Assembly (NCBI RefSeq): GCF_900103695.1
Contig: NZ_FNHF01000007.1
Location: 1 to 64,000 of the forward strand
DNA: 64,000 bases
From: Sediminibacillus halophilus
Lineage (GTDB): Bacteria > Bacillota > Bacilli > Bacillales > Amphibacillaceae
Direction: 5' to 3'
The translations under genes and the position numbers were made by a program. Position 1 is the first letter of the stretch. Every line of letters starts with the position of its first letter. The notes under the pieces are model-generated. The model was not told the origin of the DNA and made no database searches. It worked only from the letters and a program-made list of their open reading frames with translations. This document shows, piece after piece, positions 54,611 through 63,259 of this stretch.

Positions 54611-55630
54611 GTGGAATGGATACAAACCGTTTTACAGGAATATCAAATCGGTCCAGCTGAAATTGTACCAATAACAAGCCGATTGTATAAAATTCATACG
54701 TTTGATTATACCTTTGCCCTAAAACGATCTCGCATGAAACCAGAGGACCTTTCTGGCTGGGAAAATGTTTATCGGCAGGCTAACTTGCACAGGCTCTCTT
54801 CCATCGTTCCTGTCTATTTGACTGAAAAAGGACAATTATATGTTTCTTATGAAAAGGATATTTATTATTTGTATCCCTGGCAGGATAAGCTGGAAAGAGA
54901 TGAGCCAGTCCATGAACTAGAAGGTTTTTACAGGGAACTGGCGAATATTCATGCTATAACGATGGAAGAACATGCTATCAATCAGGAACTGGTTCAGGAT
55001 ACAGTCGCTAATGAATTACAACAATTGGAGTCCCGTCGGGCAGATTTACTCGAACATGTAGAACTGTTTGAAGCACGCCGTTATATGTCACCGTTTGAAC
55101 TAGAAGTTTGCACTCATTATCGAGATATCGAGATCGCATTTTCTAAAACTGCTGTATGGCTTGAGGCTTACATGGAAGATTTGCAAAGGGACCAAATTGG
55201 CAGAACGTGTCTGTGTCATGGAAATTTACGACCCTCACATTTGTTAACTGCCCAGGAACAAGCAAAGTTTATCAATTGGGAACATGCCTTCACTGGTAAT
55301 CCTGTACAAGATTTATCGATTTACTTTCAACAGGAATGGCAATTCCATGATTATTCCCTTCAGGATACTTTGCAGTCTTTCCCGCTATATGAAAAGCAGA
55401 ACCGTTTGCTACAGAGTGAGAAATCCCTTTTGGCTATTTTATCTATCAATCCGTCTAATTACCTGGACACAGTGGAAGATCACCTCCGGCATCCGTATAA
55501 CGGACCGCTTGCATTTCAAATAAGAGACTTGGAGCGGACTTACCGCAGGTTGTACCATGGCCTGAAGTTCCAGGAAGTACTTGAAGGTCAACGCAAGGAA
55601 TACTTGGAAAAGCTGGAGGAAGAAGATTAA
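54611..55630 (+). CDS. ysxE: Spore coat protein YsxE (CotS-type kinase-like)
   Basis: 339 residues of the CotS/APH kinase-like family. It has YPWQDKLERDEPVHELEGFYRELANIHAIT (about 82-111), a kinase-like catalytic region CLCHGNLRPSHLLTAQEQAKFINWEHAF (about 202-229) and a helical C terminus. HGN and NWE replace the canonical HGD and D of active phosphotransferases, so activity is doubtful. B. subtilis YsxE is a spore coat protein next to spoVID. GTG start at 54611 with GGAGGG upstream. Its stop overlaps that of the converging small gene. Confidence 0.85.
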   Translation: MEWIQTVLQEYQIGPAEIVPITSRLYKIHTFDYTFALKRSRMKPEDLSGWENVYRQANLHRLSSIVPVYLTEKGQLYVSYEKDIYYLYPWQDKLERDEPVHELEGFYRELANIHAITMEEHAINQELVQDTVANELQQLESRRADLLEHVELFEARRYMSPFELEVCTHYRDIEIAFSKTAVWLEAYMEDLQRDQIGRTCLCHGNLRPSHLLTAQEQAKFINWEHAFTGNPVQDLSIYFQQEWQFHDYSLQDTLQSFPLYEKQNRLLQSEKSLLAILSINPSNYLDTVEDHLRHPYNGPLAFQIRDLERTYRRLYHGLKFQEVLEGQRKEYLEKLEEED

Positions 55631-55815
55631 ATCCATTCCATATAAAATGCAACAAAAACCCCGACAAACAAACCGAGAAGGAAAACGTCCAATGTAGTGG
55701 GAAAAAATAAAGTCCGGATCAGTTGAAAGATCATGATCGGCAGGGTAGCCCTTTCGCATACGACAAGCCAATATCTACACCATGGAGGGAGCTTATATCG
55801 GTAATAGCGAGCCAA
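55627..55815 (-). CDS. Small conserved membrane protein, 62 residues
   Basis: TTG start at 55815 with AAAAGGAG 9 bases upstream on the minus strand. The protein has a basic, aromatic N terminus (MARYYRYKLPPWCRYWLVV), then two hydrophobic segments (about 24-36 and 42-59), so it is a small membrane protein. No named family is known to me, but the pattern seems typical of short conserved Bacillaceae proteins. Its stop codon overlaps the ysxE stop by three bases, tail to tail. Neighbouring genes are spoVID-ysxE and valS. Confidence 0.65.
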   Translation of the reverse strand: MARYYRYKLPPWCRYWLVVCERATLPIMIFQLIRTLFFPTTLDVFLLGLFVGVFVAFYMEWI

Positions 55816-55945
55816 TGACTTTCACTCCTTTTCTTAGCCTTTTGGTGTATCCTATGAAACAGAAATCAATTTGGTACTTAAAAGCAAGAACAAATCATTA
55901 TTTCAGCCCGATTTTTGTTGTCCGTCTATTTTTATCATCTTTTTG

Positions 55946-55975
55946 TTGACTTGATAGCTGAAATTTGGATAAAAT
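55946..55975 (+). promoter_or_regulatory. Promoter of valS
   Basis: TTGACT (55946-55951), 18 bases, TAAAAT (55970-55975). Transcription would begin near 55982, ahead of the T-box leader. Confidence 0.7.
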
Positions 55976-55981
55976 AAGGAA

Positions 55982-56244
55982 TATAAATTGAAAACCATAA
56001 ATGCCGTGAACGGGAAGAGTACAATACAACGCCTTTAGAGAGGGGAACCATTAGCTGAGAGGTTGTCCAGGATGGTTGTTATTGGAAGGTCGCCCGGGAT
56101 GCAGCTTCCTTGAAATGGAGTAAAGGAAGCCGGTTTACAGCCGTTAAAACATTCGAGTGTGCAGATTGGATGTGTCCGTCTGTAAACAAAGGTGGTACCA
56201 CGGAAATTCAGCCCTTTTCGTCCTTTAGGATGAGGAGGGCTTTT
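55982..56244 (+). promoter_or_regulatory. T-box riboswitch controlling valS
   Basis: Leader with the T-box core AAAGGTGGTACCACGG (56188-56203) and a terminator (AGCCCTTTTCGTCC at 56210-56223 paired with GGATGAGGAGGGCT at 56228-56241, then TTTT). GTC at 56089-56091 is the likely valine specifier. Uncharged tRNA-Val should favour readthrough into valS. Confidence 0.92.
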
Positions 56245-56386
56245 GTATGTTGTCTGAAAGTATAAGACTTGGCTGGACTAAGGTGTTTTTCTTATATGAA
56301 AGGATTTTCCAGACGGTTTAATGCTGTCATGGTACCATCTTTTATTTTATCCGCAAGGAATTTATGGAAGCAGGAGGTATAACGAA

Positions 56387-59038
56387 ATGGATGAAAATAA
56401 ACAAGAGCATTCGCTGCCGACTAAATATGATCCACAAGCAGTCGAAAGTGACCGTTATCGATTCTGGGTGGAAGGGAAGTATTTCGAAGCGGACGGTGAT
56501 GAGAAGAAAAAACCTTTCACGATTGTCATTCCACCACCCAATGTTACCGGAAAGCTGCATATTGGTCATGCTTGGGATACAACTTTACAGGATTTGATTA
56601 CAAGGATGAAGCGAATGCAGGGGTATGATGTACTTTGGTTGCCTGGGATGGATCATGCAGGCATCGCTACCCAAGCTAAAATCGAGGCAAAGCTTAAGGA
56701 AGAAGGGCAAAATCGTTACGATTTAGGCCGCGAAAAGTTCCTTGAAAAATCATGGGAGTGGAAAGAAGAATATGCAGCCTTTATCCGTCGCCAGTGGGCC
56801 AAGCTGGGCCTGGGTCTGGATTATTCACGTGAACGCTTTACCCTTGATGAAGGTTTGTCAGAAGCCGTTAAAGAAGTGTTTGTTACGTTATATAACAAAG
56901 GATTAATTTATCGCGGAGAGTATATTATTAATTGGGATCCGACAACTCAAACAGCGCTCTCGGATATTGAAGTAATCCATGAAGAAATTCAGGGGCATTT
57001 TTATCACATGAAGTATCCATTGAAGGATGGTAGCGGGCACATCGAGATAGCGACTACCCGACCTGAAACTATGCTCGGCGACAGTGCTGTTGCTGTCCAT
57101 CCGAAAGATGAAAGGTATCAGCATTTGATCGGCAAAAAAGTTGTCCTGCCGATAGTTGGCCGTGAAATTGAAATAGTTGCCGATGATTATGTCGATATGG
57201 AGTTTGGATCTGGTGCAGTGAAAATTACACCTGCCCATGATCCGAATGATTTTGAAATCGGAAATCGCCATAATTTGGAACGAATCCTGGTTATGAATGA
57301 AGATGGAACGATGAATGAAAATGCAGGAAGCTACCAGGGCATGGATCGATTTGAGTGCAGGAAGCAATTGATTAAGGATCTCCAAGAACAGGATGTATTG
57401 TTTAAAATAGAGGAACATATGCATTCAGTCGGTCATTCGGAGCGCAGTGGGGCTGTGGTCGAGCCATATTTGTCTACGCAATGGTTTGTCAAAATGCAAC
57501 CACTGGCTGATGCTGCTGTCGAGTTGCAGTCGGATCAAGAAGAAAAAGTTAATTTCGTTCCTGAACGGTTTGAACGCACCTATTTAAATTGGATGGAAAA
57601 TATACGAGATTGGTGTATTTCCCGTCAGCTATGGTGGGGACATCGTATACCTGCCTGGTATCACAAGGAAACGGGAGAAGTTTATGTAGGAAAGCAGGCA
57701 CCGGAAGACATTGAGAATTGGGAACAGGATGAAGACGTACTTGATACATGGTTTTCATCTGCATTGTGGCCATTCTCGACAATGAACTGGCCGGACAAAG
57801 AGGCGGAGGATTTCAAGCGGTACTTCCCGACGGATGCGCTTGTTACTGGCTATGATATTATCTTCTTCTGGGTTTCGAGAATGATTTTCCAATCAAAACA
57901 ATTCACCGGTAAACGTCCGTTTAAAGACGTATTGATTCATGGTCTTGTTCGTGCGGCTGACGGTAGAAAAATGAGTAAATCCCTTGGCAATGGTGTCGAC
58001 CCGATGGATGTTATCGATAAATATGGTGCAGACTCTCTTCGCTACTTCCTGTTGACTGGAACAACTCCAGGACAGGATTTGCGGTTCCAATGGGAAAAGG
58101 TTGAATCTACCTGGAATTTTGCCAACAAGATTTGGAATGCTTCCCGGTTCGCTTTGATGAACATGGGGGATTTACGATATGATCAAATCGACTTGACCGG
58201 AGAGAAGTCGGTTGCTGATGAATGGATTCTCACTCGCTTGAACCAAACCATAGAACAGGTTACCAAAAATGCGGATAAATATGAATTTGGTGAGGCTGGA
58301 CGACAGCTGTACAATTTTATCTGGGATGAGTTATGTGACTGGTATATTGAAATGGCTAAGCTGCCATTGTATGGTGAAGATGAACAAGCGAAGCATACGA
58401 CAAGATCGGTCCTTGCATATGTGCTTGATCAAACGATGAGGATGCTGCACCCATTTATGCCGTTTATTACAGAGGAAATATGGCAGCACTTGCCTCATGA
58501 AGGAGAATCGATTACGAGAGCTTCCTGGCCGGTTGTAAGAAGGGAACTTCACAATGAAGAAGCAGCTCAGGAAATGCAACAGTTGGTTGCCATCATCCGC
58601 TCTGTAAGAAATATCAGAGCTGAGGTCGATACACCGATGTCGAAGCAAGTTCAACTGCTTATTCAAACGGAAAACCAGCCTATAGCTGAAAAGCTGGAGA
58701 AAAACCGTCATTATCTAGAACGATTCTGTAATACGAGCAAATTGGAAATTGCGGACAATATCGATGCACCTGAAAAAGCAATGTCTGCCGTAGTAACAGG
58801 AGCAGAGTTATTTCTTCCGCTTGAAGGTTTGATCGATATCGATAAAGAAATAGAGCGACTCAAAAAAGAACTCGAGAAATGGAATAAAGAAGTAGATCGA
58901 GTTGAAAAGAAACTTTCGAATCAAGGATTTGTCAGCAAGGCTCCAGCAAGCGTAGTCGAGGAAGAAAAACAAAAACAGGCAGATTATTTGGAGAAGCGTG
59001 CAAAAGTCCAAGCTAGACTTGATGAACTACAATCTTGA
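56387..59038 (+). CDS. valS: Valyl-tRNA synthetase
   Basis: 883 residues, class Ia. The signature HIGH is in [14 protein letters not shown] (about 50-63) and KMSKS in [17 protein letters not shown] (about 527-543). A CP1 editing domain lies between (about 190-340, [17 protein letters not shown]), the anticodon domain follows (about 610-740) and a C-terminal coiled coil (about 815-883) is typical of ValRS. AGGAGG before 56387 sets the start; upstream in-frame ATG at 56321 has none. Control is by the T-box. Confidence 0.97.
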   Translation: MDENKQEHSLPTKYDPQAVESDRYRFWVEGKYFEADGDEKKKPFTIVIPPPNVTGKLHIGHAWDTTLQDLITRMKRMQGYDVLWLPGMDHAGIATQAKIEAKLKEEGQNRYDLGREKFLEKSWEWKEEYAAFIRRQWAKLGLGLDYSRERFTLDEGLSEAVKEVFVTLYNKGLIYRGEYIINWDPTTQTALSDIEVIHEEIQGHFYHMKYPLKDGSGHIEIATTRPETMLGDSAVAVHPKDERYQHLIGKKVVLPIVGREIEIVADDYVDMEFGSGAVKITPAHDPNDFEIGNRHNLERILVMNEDGTMNENAGSYQGMDRFECRKQLIKDLQEQDVLFKIEEHMHSVGHSERSGAVVEPYLSTQWFVKMQPLADAAVELQSDQEEKVNFVPERFERTYLNWMENIRDWCISRQLWWGHRIPAWYHKETGEVYVGKQAPEDIENWEQDEDVLDTWFSSALWPFSTMNWPDKEAEDFKRYFPTDALVTGYDIIFFWVSRMIFQSKQFTGKRPFKDVLIHGLVRAADGRKMSKSLGNGVDPMDVIDKYGADSLRYFLLTGTTPGQDLRFQWEKVESTWNFANKIWNASRFALMNMGDLRYDQIDLTGEKSVADEWILTRLNQTIEQVTKNADKYEFGEAGRQLYNFIWDELCDWYIEMAKLPLYGEDEQAKHTTRSVLAYVLDQTMRMLHPFMPFITEEIWQHLPHEGESITRASWPVVRRELHNEEAAQEMQQLVAIIRSVRNIRAEVDTPMSKQVQLLIQTENQPIAEKLEKNRHYLERFCNTSKLEIADNIDAPEKAMSAVVTGAELFLPLEGLIDIDKEIERLKKELEKWNKEVDRVEKKLSNQGFVSKAPASVVEEEKQKQADYLEKRAKVQARLDELQS

Positions 59039-59049
59039 GAAATGTAGAA

Positions 59050-59090
59050 AAAAACACAGGGGTGTTTGTCATGACCCCCTGTGTTTTTAC
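59050..59090 (+). terminator. Terminator after valS
   Basis: AAAAACACAGGGG (59050-59062) pairs with CCCCTGTGTTTTT (59076-59088), ending in a T run. Confidence 0.88.
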
Positions 59091-59444
59091 ATGGTTGGAA
59101 TTTTATCATTGTGGATATGTTACCACCTTGGGCAATACCCGCCGACTTATCGATTTGTAGATCCTATTTCACGAAAACTAAAGACGATCTTTCCTTTTCT
59201 TAAAGTATATTTTTCATATATTTTGTTGCTCATTTAATTTGAACAACGCAGTAATTTTCTTTGTAGTCCTTGGTCCTTTTTATAGTAGTGGTGTAGTCAG
59301 GCGCTGCGGAAAGCAAAGTATGCCATTGAAGCGGTGGTTAACATTCTTTCTGAATAGGCAATGGAACTTCCCATCACAGTTACTGCGTTGTTTATACCTT
59401 ATGTTCAAAATCAACCATCTTTAAAAAAATAGAGATTTTCTTAT
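59091..59444. other. Gene-free stretch between valS and the GNAT gene
   Basis: About 350 bases. Two short plus-strand ORFs (to 59237 and 59239-59424) have no ribosome binding site or recognisable protein. The part at 59300-59345 (GCTGCGGAAAGCAAAG... GAAGCGG) resembles, from memory, the end of the interspersed repeat that I also suspect at 25710-25760. Confidence 0.3.
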
Positions 59445-59954
59445 TTACAAAAGGTGGTCGACCTCGGCCCAGCCTAGAGCTGTTTCAAAGGCTTCCAGTT
59501 CCGCAAGGTAATTACGATCGACAGGTTTTGCACCTAAATGCTCGTAAAAGCCCTTGGCAGGGTTTTCTTCCAGAACCCACACCAACAAGGAGTCACATCC
59601 ATCAGTCTGTAACTGTTCGGCTATCGCACGGACAAGCTTTCTACCAATTTGGAGATGGTGATATTCATCGAGTATGTATAAGCTGTAAATTTCGCCATTA
59701 TAGGGATAATCACCGCTTCTTTCCGGTCCTCCATTAACAAAACCGACTATTTGACCATCTGTCGTCTCGGCCACAAATATATAATGTTGCGGATCGACTA
59801 GACGCTTTTTGAAGGCAGCACTGCGCTGCTGGTAGGTTATTTTATCCAATATCTTCTCTGGTATAATTCCACGATAAGTGGAAAACCAAGAATCGACACT
59901 GACTTTGGCGATTGCTTCGGCCTCGTCTATTGCTGCTTTCCGGATACGAACCAT
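59445..59954 (-). CDS. GNAT-family N-acetyltransferase
   Basis: 169 residues from the ATG at 59954 (AAGGAGG 7 bases upstream; a TTG one codon earlier is less likely). The GNAT fold is clear: IRKAAIDEAEAIAKVSVDSW (about 3-22), the beta4 GQIVGFVNGG (about 68-77), GEIYSLYILDEYHHLQIGRK (about 87-106, acetyl-CoA pyrophosphate loop) and the C-terminal NPAKGFYEHLGAKPVDR (about 131-147). It would acetylate an amino group of a small molecule or protein; target unknown. Its ATG overlaps the stop of the upstream ATP-grasp gene by one base (TGATG), so it is translationally coupled to it. Confidence 0.9.
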   Translation of the reverse strand: MVRIRKAAIDEAEAIAKVSVDSWFSTYRGIIPEKILDKITYQQRSAAFKKRLVDPQHYIFVAETTDGQIVGFVNGGPERSGDYPYNGEIYSLYILDEYHHLQIGRKLVRAIAEQLQTDGCDSLLVWVLEENPAKGFYEHLGAKPVDRNYLAELEAFETALGWAEVDHLL

Positions 59955-60820
59955 CAAGTTTCCTCCTTGTTTATTTGGATTAGGATCAATTTTACATATT
60001 TTTCTAAAAGATTGATTTCACTAACTCTGCTTAACGTTCTGCTGCCAACGACATCTTCTATTTCATTGAACAACAAGGTACCAGAATTAGAAAACAAAAA
60101 GTCGATTCCGACCAGGGAAAAAGGAAAATGATTGACAATCTTACGAATCAAACGTATTTCTTCTGCAGACAATTCATACCACTCAGCGGTGCCGCCAAGT
60201 TTATAATTGGCCCGAAAATCATGTTCATTACTACGGAGGACGGCTCCGACAATTTCTTTCCCAACGACAAACACTCGCAAATCCTTACCGGGCAATACCG
60301 CACATCCCTGTATAATAATGTCTGATGACTCGATTTTTTGTCTGACAGACAGCCAGTCATCGAGATCGTTTATTTTGTAAACCTGCTGTCCACCTTTTCC
60401 TGTGGCTTCTTTCACAACGAATGGCACGGGAACAGGCAAGTGTTCACTTAGCAGATTTTTTTGCAGAAAGATGGTATCGACCATCGGAATACCCAGGGCT
60501 GTCAATCTTTGATGGGTAACTGCTTTATTGTTGCACAGGTAAGAAACTTCAGAGGAATTGAAAACAGGTATTCCGAGCATTTCGAGCTGTTTATTTAGTA
60601 ATGGTTCGATGGTGCGGACGACACAAAAATCGGGAAATTTCATGTTTTCAGCGGTTTTAACGATCAATTTACCTTCAAAGATACCGACGGTCAGTTCCTC
60701 CCGATAAACGAGAAGTAGCTTGATGTCCTGTTTTTCACACTCTTGGATGAACCAATCGATATAAGCTTTGTTGATAGCAGCATCTTCCTGTTTATAAATC
60801 AGCCAACCTGTTGCTTGCAT
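59954..60820 (-). CDS. RimK-like ATP-grasp protein, second of a tandem pair
   Basis: 288 residues. The N-terminal half is a preATP-grasp domain (LGIPVFNSS, about 82-90); the ATP-grasp core has VVKEATGKGGQQVY (about 135-148), GKDLRVFVVG (about 178-187), DFRANYKLGG (201-210) and the metal-binding loop FNEIEDVVGSRTL (about 251-263). Its metal loop has E253-x-E255 where RimK-type ligases have E-x-N, so catalysis may be altered. It shares LGIPVFNS and DFRAN-x3-GG with its upstream neighbour, evidence of duplication. GGAGGG lies before the ATG at 60820, one base after the neighbour stop; the frame back to 60847 overlaps that gene. Product unknown. Confidence 0.85.
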   Translation of the reverse strand: MQATGWLIYKQEDAAINKAYIDWFIQECEKQDIKLLLVYREELTVGIFEGKLIVKTAENMKFPDFCVVRTIEPLLNKQLEMLGIPVFNSSEVSYLCNNKAVTHQRLTALGIPMVDTIFLQKNLLSEHLPVPVPFVVKEATGKGGQQVYKINDLDDWLSVRQKIESSDIIIQGCAVLPGKDLRVFVVGKEIVGAVLRSNEHDFRANYKLGGTAEWYELSAEEIRLIRKIVNHFPFSLVGIDFLFSNSGTLLFNEIEDVVGSRTLSRVSEINLLEKYVKLILIQINKEET

Positions 60821-60821
60821 C

Positions 60822-61718
60822 TTATCCCTCCTGAAGCTTTTCCACAATATAATCGATGATCCAATCCGCTACATTAATACGAGTACAGTCGAATATATTG
60901 CGGATATGCGCATTGGAGTTCACTTCACAGACAAGTGGAGTTTCTTCAGGACCAAACAGAAGATCGACTCCGGCAAAGTCTGTACCTACAGCACGGGAAG
61001 CAGCTATCGCCAATTCTATTTCTTTTTTGGTCGGTTGGTACTCTTCCATGGAGCCGCCCGCACTTACATTCGCCCGAAAGTCATTGGAAGAAGTGCGCTT
61101 CATCGCAGCAACCACTTTGTCCCCGACCACATTCAGCCGTACATCCTTTCCATAACTGGAAGAGATGAATTCCTGTAAAATAAACGGTCGGTCCTGGAGT
61201 TCTACTACTTTTTCTATCAATTCTTGTTCTGTCTCTACCAGATAAACTTGCTCGCCAAATGATCCGAATGCTTCTTTTATAACAAGTGGATAACCGAGCA
61301 TTTTTCCGGATTTGATAAAACTTGCGGTTTCCAAAGCGCGGGGATTAGGGAAAATCTTTGGTCCTGCAATGGATTTCGGAATAGGCAGATGGTGGGCTGA
61401 CAGCGCTTGATAGGTAGCGATTTTATCATCACACAGACTGATTGCCTCTGCACTGTTGAATACGGGTATGCCCAGTAGTTCCAGTTGTTTAGCCAAGTGT
61501 ATATCTTTATCGCCAAACACGACAAAATCAGGTCGTCTGTAATATTCCGGGAAAATCGTCCCGCCAGTCTGCTGATGTAAAGCGAGCATTTCATTATTCT
61601 TGATTAACGTCAGCTGGATATTTTTTTCGTTAGCTGCTGCCTGTATCCATTCCGCAAAATCTTTGAATTTCGTACCAGGCAGGTGTCCATTGTAAACAAC
61701 CCATCCATTTTTTACCAT
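60822..61718 (-). CDS. RimK-like ATP-grasp protein, first of a tandem pair
   Basis: 298 residues. PreATP-grasp domain about 1-95 (GWVVYNGHLPG at 5-15, LGIPVFNSAEA at 82-92), then VIKEAFGSFGEQVYL (146-160, ATP-binding Lys148), GKDVRLNVVG (190-199), DFRANVSAGG (213-222), FAGVDLLFG (248-256) and the metal loop CEVNSNAH (264-271, E265 and N267). This fits RimK/LysX-type carboxylate-amine ligases, which add an amino acid such as glutamate to a carboxylate. The ligand cannot be read from sequence. It heads a three-gene operon with a second ATP-grasp and a GNAT, divergent from folC. GGAGAATAAC precedes the ATG. Confidence 0.87.
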   Translation of the reverse strand: MVKNGWVVYNGHLPGTKFKDFAEWIQAAANEKNIQLTLIKNNEMLALHQQTGGTIFPEYYRRPDFVVFGDKDIHLAKQLELLGIPVFNSAEAISLCDDKIATYQALSAHHLPIPKSIAGPKIFPNPRALETASFIKSGKMLGYPLVIKEAFGSFGEQVYLVETEQELIEKVVELQDRPFILQEFISSSYGKDVRLNVVGDKVVAAMKRTSSNDFRANVSAGGSMEEYQPTKKEIELAIAASRAVGTDFAGVDLLFGPEETPLVCEVNSNAHIRNIFDCTRINVADWIIDYIVEKLQEG

Positions 61719-61887
61719 GTTATTCTCCTTTTTCGTCTTCTAGTGATAGTATATAATGAGCATGCGTATCTATAAACAAGCAATTCCGTTAGTTGCTATA
61801 TTATATTTTAAAAAGGTTTCAAGTTTTTGAAAAGCAAAAGTGTCCAAGAAAAGATAGATGAAATGGAAAAAATACGGGGGTTTCACG

Positions 61888-63165
61888 ATGTTCAGCAATT
61901 ATCAGGAAGTAAAGATGTTTTTGGAGGGACGAGAACAACTTGGCGTAAAACCCGGTCTTGAACGTGTACAGTTTCTCTTGGAAAGGCTGGGCAATCCGGA
62001 ACGAACCATACGTGCTATTCATGTTGCAGGGACGAATGGCAAGGGTTCAACGACTACTTACATAAAGGAAATGTTCGGGAGCGGCGGCTGGAAGGTCGGT
62101 ACTTATACAACCCCGCACATCACGGGACTAAAAGGAGAAATCGAAATTGATGGAAAGCAGATGACAGACACCCAGTCCGTCCAATTGGTCAATCGGATGT
62201 TACCTGCCATTCAAGCTTTAGATGAAATCGGAAATCCTCCGACTGCCTTTGAAATCAAAACCGTAGCTGCTTTTTGTTTTCTGGATGAAAATGCGGAAAT
62301 TAGCGTAATTGAGACAGGAATGGGTGGCAAAGAGGATGCCACCAATTGCTTTACACCAATCCTTTCCATCATCACCAATGTAGGTCTGGATCATCAGCGG
62401 ATCCTTGGGGAAACCATTGCTGCCATTGCCGGTCATAAGGCGGGTATCATCAAGCAGCATGTTCCGCTTATTCTGGGAGATGTTACCGAGGAAGCAGCAG
62501 CAGTGATTTTAAAAACAGCAAAGGACCTTTGCTCTCCTGTCTACCAAATTTTCAAGAATTTTACCTTGACGAAAGTGAAGGCTGAACACCCGGAAAATAC
62601 GGAATTCACATTTAAATACAACGGATTGTCACTCGAAGCGGTCATTTCGATGGCAGGTAGACATCAAGTGAAAAATGCAGCGTTGGCTCTTATGGCTGTA
62701 AAGCTTTTAGAAAATCGCTTTCCAATGGATTGGACGAGAGTATTACAGGGATTGAAACATGCTGCTATTCAAGGTCGATTTGAAAAAATTCATGACCACC
62801 CGGCCGTCATCATCGATGCGGCTCATAATCCAGAAGGAATGGCAGCTTTTTTATCGACTGTGGAACATTTTTATCCTAACAAGAAGAAGCAATTACTATT
62901 TGCAGCTTTTAAAGACAAGCCTCTTCACAAGATGCTTTCACAGTTGGGAAATGACTTTCAATATGTCCATTTTACTAGCTTCCCGCACGAACGGGCAGCT
63001 TCCGCTGAGGTCTTGCAGACATACTATCCAGAAAAAAACAGCAAGATAGATAAGTGGGAAGATGTTATCCAAAACCATTTGGAATCAACGGGAGAATCCA
63101 TTTTATTTATCACCGGGTCCTTATATTTCATAGAATTAGTCAGAAAATTCTTTGTTAAACCTTGA
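61888..63165 (+). CDS. folC: Folylpolyglutamate synthase/dihydrofolate synthase
   Basis: 425 residues of the Mur-ligase family. The ATP-binding P-loop is HVAGTNGKGSTTTY (about 42-55); the central domain contains VIETGMGGKEDATN (about 137-150), ITNVGLDHQRILGETIAAIAGHKAGIIK (about 158-185) and the C-terminal domain RFEKIHDHPAVIIDAAHNPEGM (about 295-316). It adds glutamate to dihydropteroate or to folates. GGGGG lies before the ATG at 61888; the frame back to 61858 has no site. In B. subtilis folC also follows valS. Confidence 0.94.
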   Translation: MFSNYQEVKMFLEGREQLGVKPGLERVQFLLERLGNPERTIRAIHVAGTNGKGSTTTYIKEMFGSGGWKVGTYTTPHITGLKGEIEIDGKQMTDTQSVQLVNRMLPAIQALDEIGNPPTAFEIKTVAAFCFLDENAEISVIETGMGGKEDATNCFTPILSIITNVGLDHQRILGETIAAIAGHKAGIIKQHVPLILGDVTEEAAAVILKTAKDLCSPVYQIFKNFTLTKVKAEHPENTEFTFKYNGLSLEAVISMAGRHQVKNAALALMAVKLLENRFPMDWTRVLQGLKHAAIQGRFEKIHDHPAVIIDAAHNPEGMAAFLSTVEHFYPNKKKQLLFAAFKDKPLHKMLSQLGNDFQYVHFTSFPHERAASAEVLQTYYPEKNSKIDKWEDVIQNHLESTGESILFITGSLYFIELVRKFFVKP

Positions 63166-63259
63166 TAAGTATGGTATTTTAAATTTAGGAAATTAAATAA
63201 GGCTTAAGACCTAAGTTTGATGGTGTGAAAGTGATAGAGAAGTCGGGGAGATGCTGAGA

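Noticed and set aside
59239-59424. Plus-strand ORF of 61 codons after valS
   Set aside because: No start signal and no protein-like pattern; likely repeat remnant.
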